From a virus: a stretch of DNA of 28,699 nucleotides. Both the position numbers and the translations under genes were made by a program. Location: positions 1-28,699 of the IMG/VR virus record IMGVR_UViG_3300034103_001973, one strand, 5' to 3'. Shown here piece after piece: positions 6,317 to 13,915 of this stretch (position 1 is the first letter of the stretch; each line of letters opens with the position of its first letter). The notes beneath the pieces are model-generated. The model saw nothing but the letters and a program-made list of their open reading frames with translations, searched no databases and was not told where the DNA came from.

Positions 6317-6522
6317 GCGTCCGCCAGGTAGTCGGCAATCTCGTCCGCAAAGTCGGACTCAAATGCGTCCCGGACAGTGCGATGGTCGCGAATCCAGTCG
6401 ACGAGCTCGGTCAGCGTCAAGCTGTCGAGGACGGCATCGAGGGCGCTTTCCGCGTCGTCGAGGCCGCGACGTGCAGCGGGGTCGGGAAGCAGTGCGTCAA
6501 AGTCGGGCAGGTCGTGTTTCAT
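6313..6522 (-). CDS. Small acidic protein, 69 aa
   Basis: Not recognised. Strongly acidic and helical (MKHDLPDFDALLPDPAARR, then TELVDWIRDHRTVRDAF and DFADEIADYLADA). It is the first gene behind the promoter at 6566-6593, about 37 bases from the predicted transcription start. The ribosome binding site is weak (GAGCGACCC). Small acidic first genes of phage early units are often host-takeover proteins or DNA mimics. That is only an analogy here. Confidence 0.6.
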   Translation of the reverse strand: MKHDLPDFDALLPDPAARRGLDDAESALDAVLDSLTLTELVDWIRDHRTVRDAFESDFADEIADYLADA

Positions 6523-6565
6523 GGGTCGCTCGCTGTTGTGACGGCGGTTCGTGCGCCGTGGGGTG

Positions 6566-6593
6566 ATTTTAAACGGCGCAGAGACTTTGTCAA
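6566..6593 (-). promoter_or_regulatory. Strong sigma-70 promoter for the replication/recombination unit
   Basis: The minus strand has a perfect -35 TTGACA (6588-6593), a 16-base spacer and TAAAAT as -10 (6566-6571, five of six). An A/T-rich block AAATATTT (6603-6610) lies just upstream. Transcription would begin near 6559 and read 6522 downwards. It follows the terminator of the upstream structural unit, so this is a separate transcription unit. Confidence 0.75.
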
Positions 6594-6618
6594 GCGCAGG
6601 GAAAATATTTCTTCCGGT

Positions 6619-6632
6619 GGCGTTGCAACGCC
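6619..6632. promoter_or_regulatory. 14-bp perfect palindrome, operator candidate
   Basis: GGCGTTGCAACGCC is a perfect inverted repeat lying about 26 bases upstream of the -35 box of the promoter at 6566-6593. Half-sites GGCGTTGC or GCGTTGC also occur in the other two non-coding gaps (3105-3117 and 253-259). A small HTH protein of this phage could bind it. In GC-rich DNA such half-sites can also arise by chance. Confidence 0.35.
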
Positions 6633-6685
6633 AAATCACGCGAGTGCGTCGCAGGTTCACAGGGCGGGAAGAGCAGGGGCCCCGA

Positions 6686-6714
6686 CAAAAACAAACGCCA
6701 CCCCGAGGGTGGCG
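6686..6714 (-). terminator. Intrinsic terminator of the minus-strand structural unit
   Basis: CGCCACCC (6696-6703) pairs perfectly with GGGTGGCG (6707-6714) around a three-base loop. On the minus strand TTTGTTTTTG follows (6686-6695). It lies about 70 bases past the stop of the 607-aa internal protein and separates the structural unit from the early promoter. Confidence 0.8.
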
Positions 6715-6784
6715 CCTGCCGAAAACCAGACCTGACCGAGGGCCACGACGCCCATGCCGACGGTAGCGAGCGACCCTGACGTCG

Positions 6785-8608
6785 TCAACGCAGTTCGTCG
6801 AGAGCCAGACTGCGCTGGTCAATCCCGAGGATGCTCGCGATTTCCGACTCGGGCACCCCGCGACGACGGAGGTCCGCCGCGAGAGCTCTGTCTTCGTCGG
6901 CGAGGCTGGGCGTCGACGGATCTGCGCGCATCGACGGTTCTCCGCTCCCCATCACAGCAGCGTCAAATGCGCCCGCGGCCCGAGCTGGGCGGGCTGTCGG
7001 CGGTGCCTCGGTGAGGGTGCGCAGGCGCTCAGCCGCTCGGCCTGCGGCCTCCTTCCCCGTCGCACGGGTTTGAGCGCCTCGGGCTGACAGCGCCTTGAAG
7101 CCGCCCACAGTGGCGGCGGCGACGGGGGCCGCAGGTATCCCCAAGGCACCGGCGGCATCGGCACCGGCCTGGCCGACGACACCCTCGCGGAGCCCGAACA
7201 GTCGACCCCCAGCGGCCCGCCCGAGGCTCTCGGCGGTCTGGTCCTCGACGAGGCGGGCCACCTGCTCCGCCTTCCGCAGCTCCTGATAGAGGTCCTTCGC
7301 GCCAGCCGGCCCGGGGCTGCCCCGCAGGCGGGTGACCATGGTCGACACCTCCGACGGCGGGACGCCGACGAGGGCCCCCTCGACGGCGTCGTCGGCAGTG
7401 TCGCGCAGCGAGCGGATGTATTCCTGGCGCGCGAGGACCTGTGCGGGGCTGTCTCCCCACTTCCCAGCAACCTTCCCGGCAACGTTGGCCTTTCGCTGCA
7501 CCTGCTCGAGGGTGTAGACGACGTCGCTCGCGTCGAGCTCGTCGGCCTGGGCGAGCATCGTCTCGACCACCGGGCGGTATTCATCCGAATCGGCGAGCAG
7601 TGTGCGGGCTCGCTGGCGGACTCTTTCGGCGAGCTGTTGCGACGACACCGAAGCGCCTGCGGCGTCGGCCTGTTCGAGGAGCATGCGCTTCGCCTCGCTG
7701 ATGGCCTCGCGGGACTTTGTCGCGGCCTCGTTCAGCGCCGTCGTCGTCGACGCTTTCGGCGCCATCCCATACTCCCGCATGATGCGCGCTGCCTCGGGCA
7801 CCCCTCCCTTGACCGGCGGGGTGCCGCTCACCTTCCCCTCGACGAGGCGCTGAATCTTCAGGCCTTCAATGTTCGCGCCGGTGGCACCCTTCGACGTCGC
7901 GAGGCGGGCGATGTCCTTGCCTTTTGCCGCCTCCTCGAGGGGCTTGGCGATGGCCCCTGCAACGGCCGGGGCGACGGCTCGAGCGGCCTGCAGCGCAGCA
8001 GGCGCGGCCCCGCCGGTGAGCAAGCCCATGAGGCCCCCCTTCGTCATCTCGCCGACGATTTCCTGCGGCTCGAGGGTCTTCGCTTCGCCTGCACCAGTCG
8101 CCACGCCGGTGAGCCCGCCGATGGCCCCACCCTGCAGCACGGCGCGACCGAGGTTCGGGGCCTGGGCGGCTCCTCCGACGGGGACGAGCAGGGCCGAGAG
8201 CACCTGACCGGCGCCGGTCTTCAGGGGCTCGGCGGCGCGGCTCTCCTCGAGGCGTTTGCGTTCCTCGTCGCGGGCCTCGCGGTAGGCGCGGCGGGCGCCC
8301 TCGAGGACGCCCTCGTCGCCACCATTGAAGCCGGTCAGCGCGTCGCGGGCCCGCCCGTAGACGTTGCCCAGGGCGCCGGCAGCGCCGGCGAGCTCGTCGC
8401 CGAACGAGAAGGTCAGGCCCTGCTTTGCGCCGGTGGCGAAGGAGCGTTCATAGGCGGGGCGGGCCTCGATGCGGCGCCGAAGCTCCTCATCACGGCCGAC
8501 CTTGCCCGCGTCGGAGATTGGAGCTGTCGGCACAGCGGCGGCAATTTTTGCCCGGCGGCGGCGCTCCTCTTCGATTTGAATCATCTCGAGCTCGTCGTCG
8601 GGGTTCAT
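6785..8608 (-). CDS. Internal virion / DNA-ejection protein candidate, 607 aa
   Basis: Long Ala/Gly-rich protein in the position of podovirus ejection proteins, last in the scaffold-capsid-adaptor unit. Residues 1-60 are charged and helical. Then comes a conserved-looking block with FSFGDELAGAAGALGNVYGRA and a charged helix (ARRAYREARDEERKRLEESR). Residues 140-230 are Gly/Ala-rich and hydrophobic and could insert into a membrane. The rest is alpha-helical with coiled-coil tendency. Its end (LADEDRALAADLRRRGVPES) resembles a small helical binding motif. No lytic transglycosylase motif was found. The start overlaps the stop of the 418-aa gene as ATGA. Function is inferred from composition and order. 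Confidence 0.65.
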   Translation of the reverse strand: MNPDDELEMIQIEEERRRRAKIAAAVPTAPISDAGKVGRDEELRRRIEARPAYERSFATGAKQGLTFSFGDELAGAAGALGNVYGRARDALTGFNGGDEGVLEGARRAYREARDEERKRLEESRAAEPLKTGAGQVLSALLVPVGGAAQAPNLGRAVLQGGAIGGLTGVATGAGEAKTLEPQEIVGEMTKGGLMGLLTGGAAPAALQAARAVAPAVAGAIAKPLEEAAKGKDIARLATSKGATGANIEGLKIQRLVEGKVSGTPPVKGGVPEAARIMREYGMAPKASTTTALNEAATKSREAISEAKRMLLEQADAAGASVSSQQLAERVRQRARTLLADSDEYRPVVETMLAQADELDASDVVYTLEQVQRKANVAGKVAGKWGDSPAQVLARQEYIRSLRDTADDAVEGALVGVPPSEVSTMVTRLRGSPGPAGAKDLYQELRKAEQVARLVEDQTAESLGRAAGGRLFGLREGVVGQAGADAAGALGIPAAPVAAATVGGFKALSARGAQTRATGKEAAGRAAERLRTLTEAPPTARPARAAGAFDAAVMGSGEPSMRADPSTPSLADEDRALAADLRRRGVPESEIASILGIDQRSLALDELR

Positions 8609-9861
8609 TGATTCCTGCCTTTCAGTGCAGCCTTGTACGCAGCCAGTTCATCGTCGGTCATCTCGGCGATGGGTTTGGTTCGCATCGGCGGCGCTGCGGC
8701 CTCGGGGGCAGGCGCAGCGGCCCAGTTGCCAAGCACGTCGACGGGACGGAACCCGGAAGACGTCGCAAGATCCCCGTAAACCTTGGCCACAACCTCGGCG
8801 CGGCGGCGATTGTTGTCGCGGAAGACTTTGGCCTGCCGGGCAAGGTCAAGGCGCTGTTCAGGTGAGAGGATTTGGCCGCTGACGACGTTGCCGATGGCGG
8901 TGACGATTCGCCCCTCGGCGCCTTGCGCGCGCGCGGTGGCGGCGAACTCCTCCTGCTTGACTGCGGTGCCCGGGTCCATGACTTTCATGAACGAGAACAC
9001 GAGGGCAAGGTCCCCGCCGGCGCTCGCGGGGTTGGTAGCGAGGGCGTTGAGGTTTTCATATTCGGCGGCCGACGCTGATGCCTTTTCGACCTCGGGGCGC
9101 GTGATGAACTCTTTCCGTAGCGTGCTTGATTCCAGGGTGCTCCGTCGAGACTGTGCCTCGGGAGTCCCTGCGAGCTCGCGCTCCCTCGCCTTGGCCCGAG
9201 CCTCGTCCAGGCGCAGGCGCTGCAGCTCCGCTGACGACCCACTACCACCGAGGGGGGCGGCGGCCTTGCGCTCGGCGAGCTTGGCGGCGGCCTCACCCTC
9301 GCGGGCCTTCGCGGCGAGCGCTGCAGTTTCATCGACGGCGGTATCGCGGGCGCTGAGAACGGTCCGCCAGTCGGACGCCGGCAGACCCCGGGCAACGGCG
9401 ACGCGCTCGAGCTCGGCCTGTGAAACACCACCAGGGCGAGAGATGAGGCTTTCGGTGTCGGCTGCCGCGCTGGCGATGTTCGTTGCGCGGGCCTCGGCGT
9501 TCGCCTTCGCCGTGTCGGCGGCGGTTTTCGCAGCGGCGGCCTCGACGCGCCTGCGCTCGGTTTCGACGCGCCTGCGCTCGGTCTCGGCTGCGACGGCGTC
9601 TCTCGCCTTGCGGGCCTCGATGGCGGCAGCGTCGCGGGCCTTGCGGGCCTCGACGTCGGCGGCGAACTTGCGCTCGGCGAGGTCGGCCTCGGCCACCCTC
9701 CCCGCAATTCCGGCGCCGGTCTCGATGAGGGAGGGCAACAGCGACGCCAGTGCCGCCGACCGGGCAGCGTCGCGGCCGGCGCGGATGCGCTCTTGTTCGA
9801 GCTGCAGGGGGACGAGGCCGGCGGCAGCGAGAATTTCAGCGGTTCGAGATGCGCGGGACAT
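8605..9861 (-). CDS. Internal virion protein candidate, 418 aa, coiled-coil
   Basis: Largely alpha-helical. Residues 60-130 are a repeat-built coiled coil: an 11-residue unit EARKARDAAAI occurs in tandem, followed by a seven-residue unit ETERRRV twice. The C-terminal third carries GDLALVFSFMKVMDPGTAVK, QEEFAATARAQG and SPEQRLDLARQAKVF, a block I know from podovirus internal or ejection proteins. It starts three bases after the adaptor candidate stop (GAGGGGTGA as binding site) and is coupled to the 607-aa gene. It probably forms part of the inner core or ejectosome; this is inference from block pattern and order. Confidence 0.65.
   Translation of the reverse strand: MSRASRTAEILAAAGLVPLQLEQERIRAGRDAARSAALASLLPSLIETGAGIAGRVAEADLAERKFAADVEARKARDAAAIEARKARDAVAAETERRRVETERRRVEAAAAKTAADTAKANAEARATNIASAAADTESLISRPGGVSQAELERVAVARGLPASDWRTVLSARDTAVDETAALAAKAREGEAAAKLAERKAAAPLGGSGSSAELQRLRLDEARAKARERELAGTPEAQSRRSTLESSTLRKEFITRPEVEKASASAAEYENLNALATNPASAGGDLALVFSFMKVMDPGTAVKQEEFAATARAQGAEGRIVTAIGNVVSGQILSPEQRLDLARQAKVFRDNNRRRAEVVAKVYGDLATSSGFRPVDVLGNWAAAPAPEAAAPPMRTKPIAEMTDDELAAYKAALKGRNQ
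9542..9583. repeat. 21-bp tandem repeat, two copies, within the 418-aa gene
   Basis: The unit beginning TCGACGCGCCTGCGCTCGGT occurs at 9542-9562 and again at 9563-9583 with one change. It encodes the heptad ETERRRV twice. A second coding repeat of 33 bases (shared core GCCTTGCGGGCCTCGA at 9605 and 9638) lies just beyond. Both keep frame and extend the coiled coil. Confidence 0.85.
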
Positions 9862-9864
9862 GTG

Positions 9865-10506
9865 TCACCCCTCAACAAGTTGAATTTGATCGTGCGCGGT
9901 GCGGCGCCAGTAGATTCCCGCATCACGAGCCCCGCCGGGCGTCAGCGGTGTCGCCGACCAAGCGGGCAGGTTGATTGTCGACGTGCAGCTCGCCAGCAGC
10001 TCGGCGCGACGGCGCTCCATCGAGGCGAGCGGTGGTTCTCCGGTCTTCACCCAGCACATCGAGGCGGCAGTGTGACAGAGCAGCTGGTCGAGGGTGGTGA
10101 GCGAAATCGTCGATTGCGACCAGACGAATGGATCACCGGACAGCGCCGGGAATGCTGCGCGCGGAACGTAGGTGATTCGGCATGGCCTCACCCCGACGAC
10201 GTTCGCGAACCCATCGAAGACGCGGCACGGCGGGACCTGCAGCACGCCACTCCCGACGACAATGGCCACGTTCGAAATCTTCAGCGGGGTAATGCTGGCG
10301 AGGTTGATGACACCGGCCGACGTCGAAGAGATGTCGACGGCCTGAAAAAAGATGTTAGCGCCGCTGTCGACGACGCCCTGCCAGACTTCTTCTTGTGCCA
10401 CCTGTAACGCCGTCGTGATTTCGGCATCGGAGATGAGCGGGTTGTTATCCTTGTCGTCGAGCAGAAACCGAACGCGAGTGATGGCCTGGGCGAGCGTGAC
10501 AGTCAT
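9865..10506 (-). CDS. Head-tail adaptor (connector) candidate, 213 aa
   Basis: The start MTVTLAQAI at 10506 overlaps the upstream stop as ATGA. The N-terminal 45 residues (ITRVRFLLDDKDNNPLISD, then AEITTALQVAQEEVW) have the pattern of phage adaptor proteins of the gp6/P22 gp4 kind. These are a helical bundle with an Asn/Asp-rich turn and usually about 150-220 aa long. The middle is beta-rich, and the C-terminal part is helical (CHTAASMCWVKTGEPPLASM). Such proteins close the portal and join it to the tail. Position before the internal proteins fits. Assignment rests on pattern only. Confidence 0.5.
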   Translation of the reverse strand: MTVTLAQAITRVRFLLDDKDNNPLISDAEITTALQVAQEEVWQGVVDSGANIFFQAVDISSTSAGVINLASITPLKISNVAIVVGSGVLQVPPCRVFDGFANVVGVRPCRITYVPRAAFPALSGDPFVWSQSTISLTTLDQLLCHTAASMCWVKTGEPPLASMERRRAELLASCTSTINLPAWSATPLTPGGARDAGIYWRRTAHDQIQLVEG

Positions 10507-10886
10507 CGGCGGCCCCTGATTCGAGGTAGCGACATCGCGGCCGCGAGGAGGTCTCGTCCGTCGACGGTGGCGGCGAGCTTCTTGTTGATCTCGCGTCGGA
10601 AGTCGGCGCGGTGGTCGTCGAGGGACAGCTCTCGGCGCATCTCCTCGCGGAGGCGATGCCTCTCGGCCTTCTCGAGGACGTGCCACGCTTCCCATTGTCG
10701 TTTACCGTGCAGCCCATCGAAGACGCCGGCCCCATCGCGCAGCAGTCCGACAACCATCGGCGTCCCGCTGGCCTCGTGCTCGATTGAGCACAGCGGCACC
10801 CCACCGCCGGGCGAGCGCGACACGAGCACCCGGCCGAAAGGTGTGTGCTGCAGGTCCGGGTCGGCGTTGATGGCGGCGAGGTCCAT
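10503..10886 (-). CDS. Unknown virion-unit protein, 127 aa
   Basis: Not recognised. Residues 1-70 look beta-rich (FGRVLVSRSPGGGVPLCS, GTPMVVGLLRDGAGVFDGL), and the rest is a long charged helix (EKAERHRLREEMRRELSLDD). It starts at 10886, sharing one base with the stop of the upstream holin-type gene (TGATG), and ends overlapping the adaptor candidate start. Its position between membrane proteins and adaptor suggests a minor head or tail-completion protein. Confidence 0.55.
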   Translation of the reverse strand: MDLAAINADPDLQHTPFGRVLVSRSPGGGVPLCSIEHEASGTPMVVGLLRDGAGVFDGLHGKRQWEAWHVLEKAERHRLREEMRRELSLDDHRADFRREINKKLAATVDGRDLLAAAMSLPRIRGRR

Positions 10887-11227
10887 CAGCGCACCCCAGC
10901 CGAAGGAGGGGCGGACTTCGTGACGACAGCCTTCGCGACGGCCTTCACCTTCGAGGCGTTCTTTTCACCGACGCTGCCCAGCTCGCGGACCACCATCTCG
11001 GACACCTCGAGGATGCGGTCGTCGATGTCGGTGGGAGTCGCAAGGATGAAGGGGCCAAGGGCGTCGTTCGCTCCCTTGACGGCGGCGACGATTTGACGAC
11101 GACGAGCCTCGTCCATGTGTGCGGCCCACAGGGGAATCACGAGGGGGCCAGCAATGAGGGCAAGCCCGCAAGCAGTGACAAGAGCCGCGAGAATGACGGG
11201 GATTGTGGCGAGAATGGCGGGGGGCAT
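10886..11227 (-). CDS. Small membrane protein, holin candidate, 113 aa
   Basis: The start MPPAILATI at 11227 is internal to a longer open frame. Upstream codons in that frame are low-complexity Ser/Pro/Arg, so they were excluded. Residues 1-35 are strongly hydrophobic (LAALVTACGLALIAGPLVIP) and form one long or two short membrane helices. The remainder is a soluble helical tail (VSEMVVRELGSVGEKNASK). This shape is seen in LL-H-type phage holins, which open the inner membrane to release endolysin. The endolysin gene lies far away on the other strand. The upstream gene is also a membrane protein, and the two may form a pair. Confidence 0.5.
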   Translation of the reverse strand: MPPAILATIPVILAALVTACGLALIAGPLVIPLWAAHMDEARRRQIVAAVKGANDALGPFILATPTDIDDRILEVSEMVVRELGSVGEKNASKVKAVAKAVVTKSAPPSAGVR

Positions 11228-11240
11228 GGTGTGCTGCCTT

Positions 11241-11531
11241 TCAGCGGGGGCGGTTGCGGGTGTTGGCCTCATCGATGCGGACCACGTCGGCGCGGAGGGC
11301 GTCGAGCTTGGCGCCGATGCTCCCCAGCTGCGTGAGCACCTGTGAGCGCTCGGCGCTGGCGGCCTCGAGCACGGTGACCTTCTCGGTGAGGATGAGGGTG
11401 CTGTCTCGCACGGCGGTGATGCTGTGAGCGACGGCGAGGCCCCCGGAGACCATGACGGTCCCAATGATTGCGACGAGCCACATGGGGACGGTGACACCGT
11501 TCGCGACGAGGTGAGTGGCCTGATGGCTCAT
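11241..11531 (-). CDS. Small membrane protein with coiled-coil tail, 96 aa
   Basis: The start MSHQATHL at 11531 has GGGGAACC upstream. One transmembrane helix lies at about residues 16-37 (PMWLVAIIGTVMVSGGLAVA). It is followed by a coiled-coil-like tail (VTVLEAASAERSQVLTQL, then GSIGAKLDALRADVV). It is the first gene after the capsid terminator. It may be a holin, antiholin or membrane-anchored spacer protein. The composition alone cannot decide. Confidence 0.55.
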   Translation of the reverse strand: MSHQATHLVANGVTVPMWLVAIIGTVMVSGGLAVAHSITAVRDSTLILTEKVTVLEAASAERSQVLTQLGSIGAKLDALRADVVRIDEANTRNRPR

Positions 11532-11540
11532 TGGTTCCCC

Positions 11541-11579
11541 AAGGAAGAAACCCAGCCCCGTCATCGACGGGGCTGGGTT
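11541..11579 (-). terminator. Intrinsic terminator after the major capsid gene
   Basis: AACCCAGCCCCGTC (11549-11562) pairs perfectly with GACGGGGCTGGGTT (11566-11579) around a three-base loop, and T-rich TCTTCCTT follows on the minus strand. It lies seven bases past the capsid stop. Partial termination here would make scaffold and capsid messages more abundant than those of the downstream minor proteins. Confidence 0.75.
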
Positions 11580-11585
11580 GATTAC

Positions 11586-12920
11586 TCAGAGACCGGTGAG
11601 GCCCGTCATCACGCCGATAGCGCCACGCTTGGCGCAGTACAGCTGATAGGACCCGGTGAAGTCAGCATCCATCGACAGGGTCGCGCGGTTCGTCACGACG
11701 ACACCACCCAGCTCGGTGAGCTCCTCGGGCGCCATCTCGGCCCAGACACCCAGCTTCGCGTGGTCCCTGTTGTGGAACACCACGATGGTCTGCGGGCAGT
11801 TGGGGTCGATGAGCACCGGGCGACCGGCGAGGTCGAGACCCGAGCTGCGCACGTCGCCGTACTTGTCCGCGCGCGCGCCGAGGGGCTGCGGGCGCTGAGC
11901 CGTCGGCTGGATTGTCATGCCGAAGACGGCGCCCATGGCACCAGCCTGGATGCGGTGAGCGGCGGCGACCTGCGGGCTCATCAGTGCATCGGTGAACTGC
12001 TCACCGGAGTACTGCGTGATTCGCGCATCGAACTGAAGCGCCGCTTCGTGCGAGTAGGCCGCGCCCAGGGCGATGGTCTGACCGACCCAGCCCGGGAGCG
12101 AGGCGGGGGCGATGCCGCCGAACGACGACGACGCGCCGCTTCCGGCGATGTCGTCGAAGGAGTTCAGGCGCTTGCCCGCGATGGGCGTCGCGTTGCCACC
12201 GAAGCCCGGGAACGTACCGCGCAGGGCGAAGATGTCGGCGACGTCGACGGCGGTGACACCGAGAGCGGTGACAGAGCCGGTGGCCGGGTTCACGACGTCG
12301 TTGATGAACGTCACGTTACCCGCGACGTTCGCCGAGTTGGCGCCGATGACGGCGGCGACCTTGTTCAAACACCGGACGGTGTAGGAGAGGGCCGCCGAGG
12401 TGTCGACGAAGTTGTACGACGCGCCGGGGATGAACAGGCTCACGTCGAGGAACGGGATCGTGACCGTCGAATCCGCGGCGGTGCCCGACCAGGTGGCGGC
12501 GGCCTGCGGGACCACCTGACCGGCATACAGACCGCGGCCGATGTGGCGCGCGACTGACTTCGCCGAGGTGTCGAGCTTGGCGTCGAGCATCTTCGTGAGC
12601 TCTTTGTCGGCGAGCTTGGCCAAGGCTGCCTGCTTGCCCAGGCTCACGCGCGTGGTGACCATGGTGGGCACGAACCGCGCCTTCACGGGGGTCGTGGTCT
12701 GGCCGTTGGGCCGGGTGTCGAAGTCGAGGGCGTAGGTGGTCGCGGGCGACTCACCGACGTCGGCGGTGACGACGAGCTCCTCGCCGTCCTGCTCGACCTT
12801 CTCAAGGACGCCGCTTCCCACGAGGGGAGACATGTTGTTGATGGTGGTGACGAAGCGCTCAGGGCCGAACTCGGCGATGATGCCGCTGATGCTGTTGATT
12901 GTGACGTTTGGGAGAGCCAT
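11586..12920 (-). CDS. Major capsid protein, 444 aa
   Basis: Forms the icosahedral head shell. It follows the scaffold gene by 34 bases, as in most podoviruses. The N-terminus (MALPNVTINSISGIIAEFG, then a helix and basic strand) and the central MLDAKLDTSAKSVARHIGRG region have the look of an HK97-fold capsid of the P22-like type. An inserted Gly/Ala-rich stretch (about residues 150-260) would be the surface domain. The C-terminus ends with a strand-rich region (QLYCAKRGAIGVMTGL). The start is preceded by GAGGTTCGAAG. Length and neighbours support the call; no single motif is diagnostic. Confidence 0.85.
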   Translation of the reverse strand: MALPNVTINSISGIIAEFGPERFVTTINNMSPLVGSGVLEKVEQDGEELVVTADVGESPATTYALDFDTRPNGQTTTPVKARFVPTMVTTRVSLGKQAALAKLADKELTKMLDAKLDTSAKSVARHIGRGLYAGQVVPQAAATWSGTAADSTVTIPFLDVSLFIPGASYNFVDTSAALSYTVRCLNKVAAVIGANSANVAGNVTFINDVVNPATGSVTALGVTAVDVADIFALRGTFPGFGGNATPIAGKRLNSFDDIAGSGASSSFGGIAPASLPGWVGQTIALGAAYSHEAALQFDARITQYSGEQFTDALMSPQVAAAHRIQAGAMGAVFGMTIQPTAQRPQPLGARADKYGDVRSSGLDLAGRPVLIDPNCPQTIVVFHNRDHAKLGVWAEMAPEELTELGGVVVTNRATLSMDADFTGSYQLYCAKRGAIGVMTGLTGL

Positions 12921-12954
12921 TGTCTTCGAACCTCAGTGAGTTGGTGTTTCGTCG

Positions 12955-13857
12955 TCAGGACTGACGACGAGCGTCAAGGAAATCGAGCATCCCCTTGGCG
13001 TTGTTTGCGAACCGGCCGGTTGCGCCGGCCCCGCCCGGAGCCCGTGCCCCAACGGGGACGTTGGCGACGGCAGGGGCTGATTGACGAGGGGCGTAGCCAA
13101 GAGCCTCGAGGCGCTTGACCTCCCTCTCGTGAATCATTCGCGCGGCCTCGCTGGCGCTGAGGTCATGCCGCGACTTCATGGCGGCGATGACGTCGGCGCG
13201 GTTGGCGAGGCGGTGCGTGGCCAGCGCGCTCTCGATTTGCGTCGAGAGCCGCGCCTTGATTTGCTCGCGCTCGGCCTCGAGCACGAAATTCCGCTGCATC
13301 TCGCGCAGCTTCGCTTCGTGCTCGAGGGCCAGCGCGTCGGCGCGCTCTTTGGCTCGCTGTGACAGCCTGACGTCAGCAAGCTCCTCGTCACGGGGGTCGT
13401 ACTGCACACCCTCGCGCAGCTGCTGTCGGAGGCGGTCATTCTCCTCCTGCAGGAGCTGCGCAGCTGTGCTGTAGCGCTGATTCTCGTGAGCGAGACGAGC
13501 CGCTTCTTCTCGTGCTGATTTCACGTTGTCGCTTAGTTTGCCGATGCGCGCCTTGAAGGCCGCCATGGGGACCACGTCGGCCTGCTTGCGCTCGTCTGGT
13601 GCGTCGACGGCGTCGGGGCTGTCGGTCGCATCCTTGCCCGGTGACGAGCCCGGTGAGTCACCCAGTGAGTCAGGCTGCCCGGCGGGTGAGCTCGGGGCCT
13701 GGGGATCTGCAGCGGCTGCAGCTGCGCGCTTGGCGGCGATGATGGCCATCATGCGCGACTGTGTGGATGCCGGGGCCTGAGGGGCTCCGGGGTCGGTGGG
13801 CGAGGCCGAGGGGGCGCCCGAGTCAGCCGATGGTGCGGCAGTGGTGGTGGTGGTCAT
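12955..13857 (-). CDS. Capsid scaffold protein, 300 aa
   Basis: Internal scaffold that guides capsid assembly and is then released or cleaved. Residues 1-90 are low-complexity Ala/Ser/Pro/Thr. Residues 95-225 are a long coiled coil (SAREEAARLAHENQRYSTAA, then EENDRLRQQLREG). The last 25 residues form a basic helix-like tail (FANNAKGMLDFLDARRQS) such as contacts capsid subunits. It lies directly upstream of the major capsid gene, as usual. The ATG at 13857 lacks a clear ribosome binding site, and the divergent promoter region begins immediately upstream. Confidence 0.8.
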   Translation of the reverse strand: MTTTTTAAPSADSGAPSASPTDPGAPQAPASTQSRMMAIIAAKRAAAAAADPQAPSSPAGQPDSLGDSPGSSPGKDATDSPDAVDAPDERKQADVVPMAAFKARIGKLSDNVKSAREEAARLAHENQRYSTAAQLLQEENDRLRQQLREGVQYDPRDEELADVRLSQRAKERADALALEHEAKLREMQRNFVLEAEREQIKARLSTQIESALATHRLANRADVIAAMKSRHDLSASEAARMIHEREVKRLEALGYAPRQSAPAVANVPVGARAPGGAGATGRFANNAKGMLDFLDARRQS

Positions 13858-13879
13858 GTTACATAGCTAGCACTATAAC
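13851..13879 (+). promoter_or_regulatory. Divergent promoter region; plus-strand promoter candidate
   Basis: Only 58 bases separate the minus-strand scaffold start from the plus-strand start at 13916. On the plus strand TGGTCA (13851-13856, four of six) and TATAAC (13874-13879, five of six) are 17 bases apart. The opposite strand has TATAGT at 13872-13877, overlapping the first box. The two late units may therefore share or compete for this site. The minus-strand -35 is poor. Confidence 0.45.
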
Positions 13880-13915
13880 CGAATCTGTGCAACGCTACCG
13901 CATCAGGAGGCCACA

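Noticed and set aside
7637-8611. 324-codon plus-strand frame opposite the 607-aa internal protein
   Set aside because: Shadow frame. The minus-strand gene is coupled at its start and followed by a terminator.
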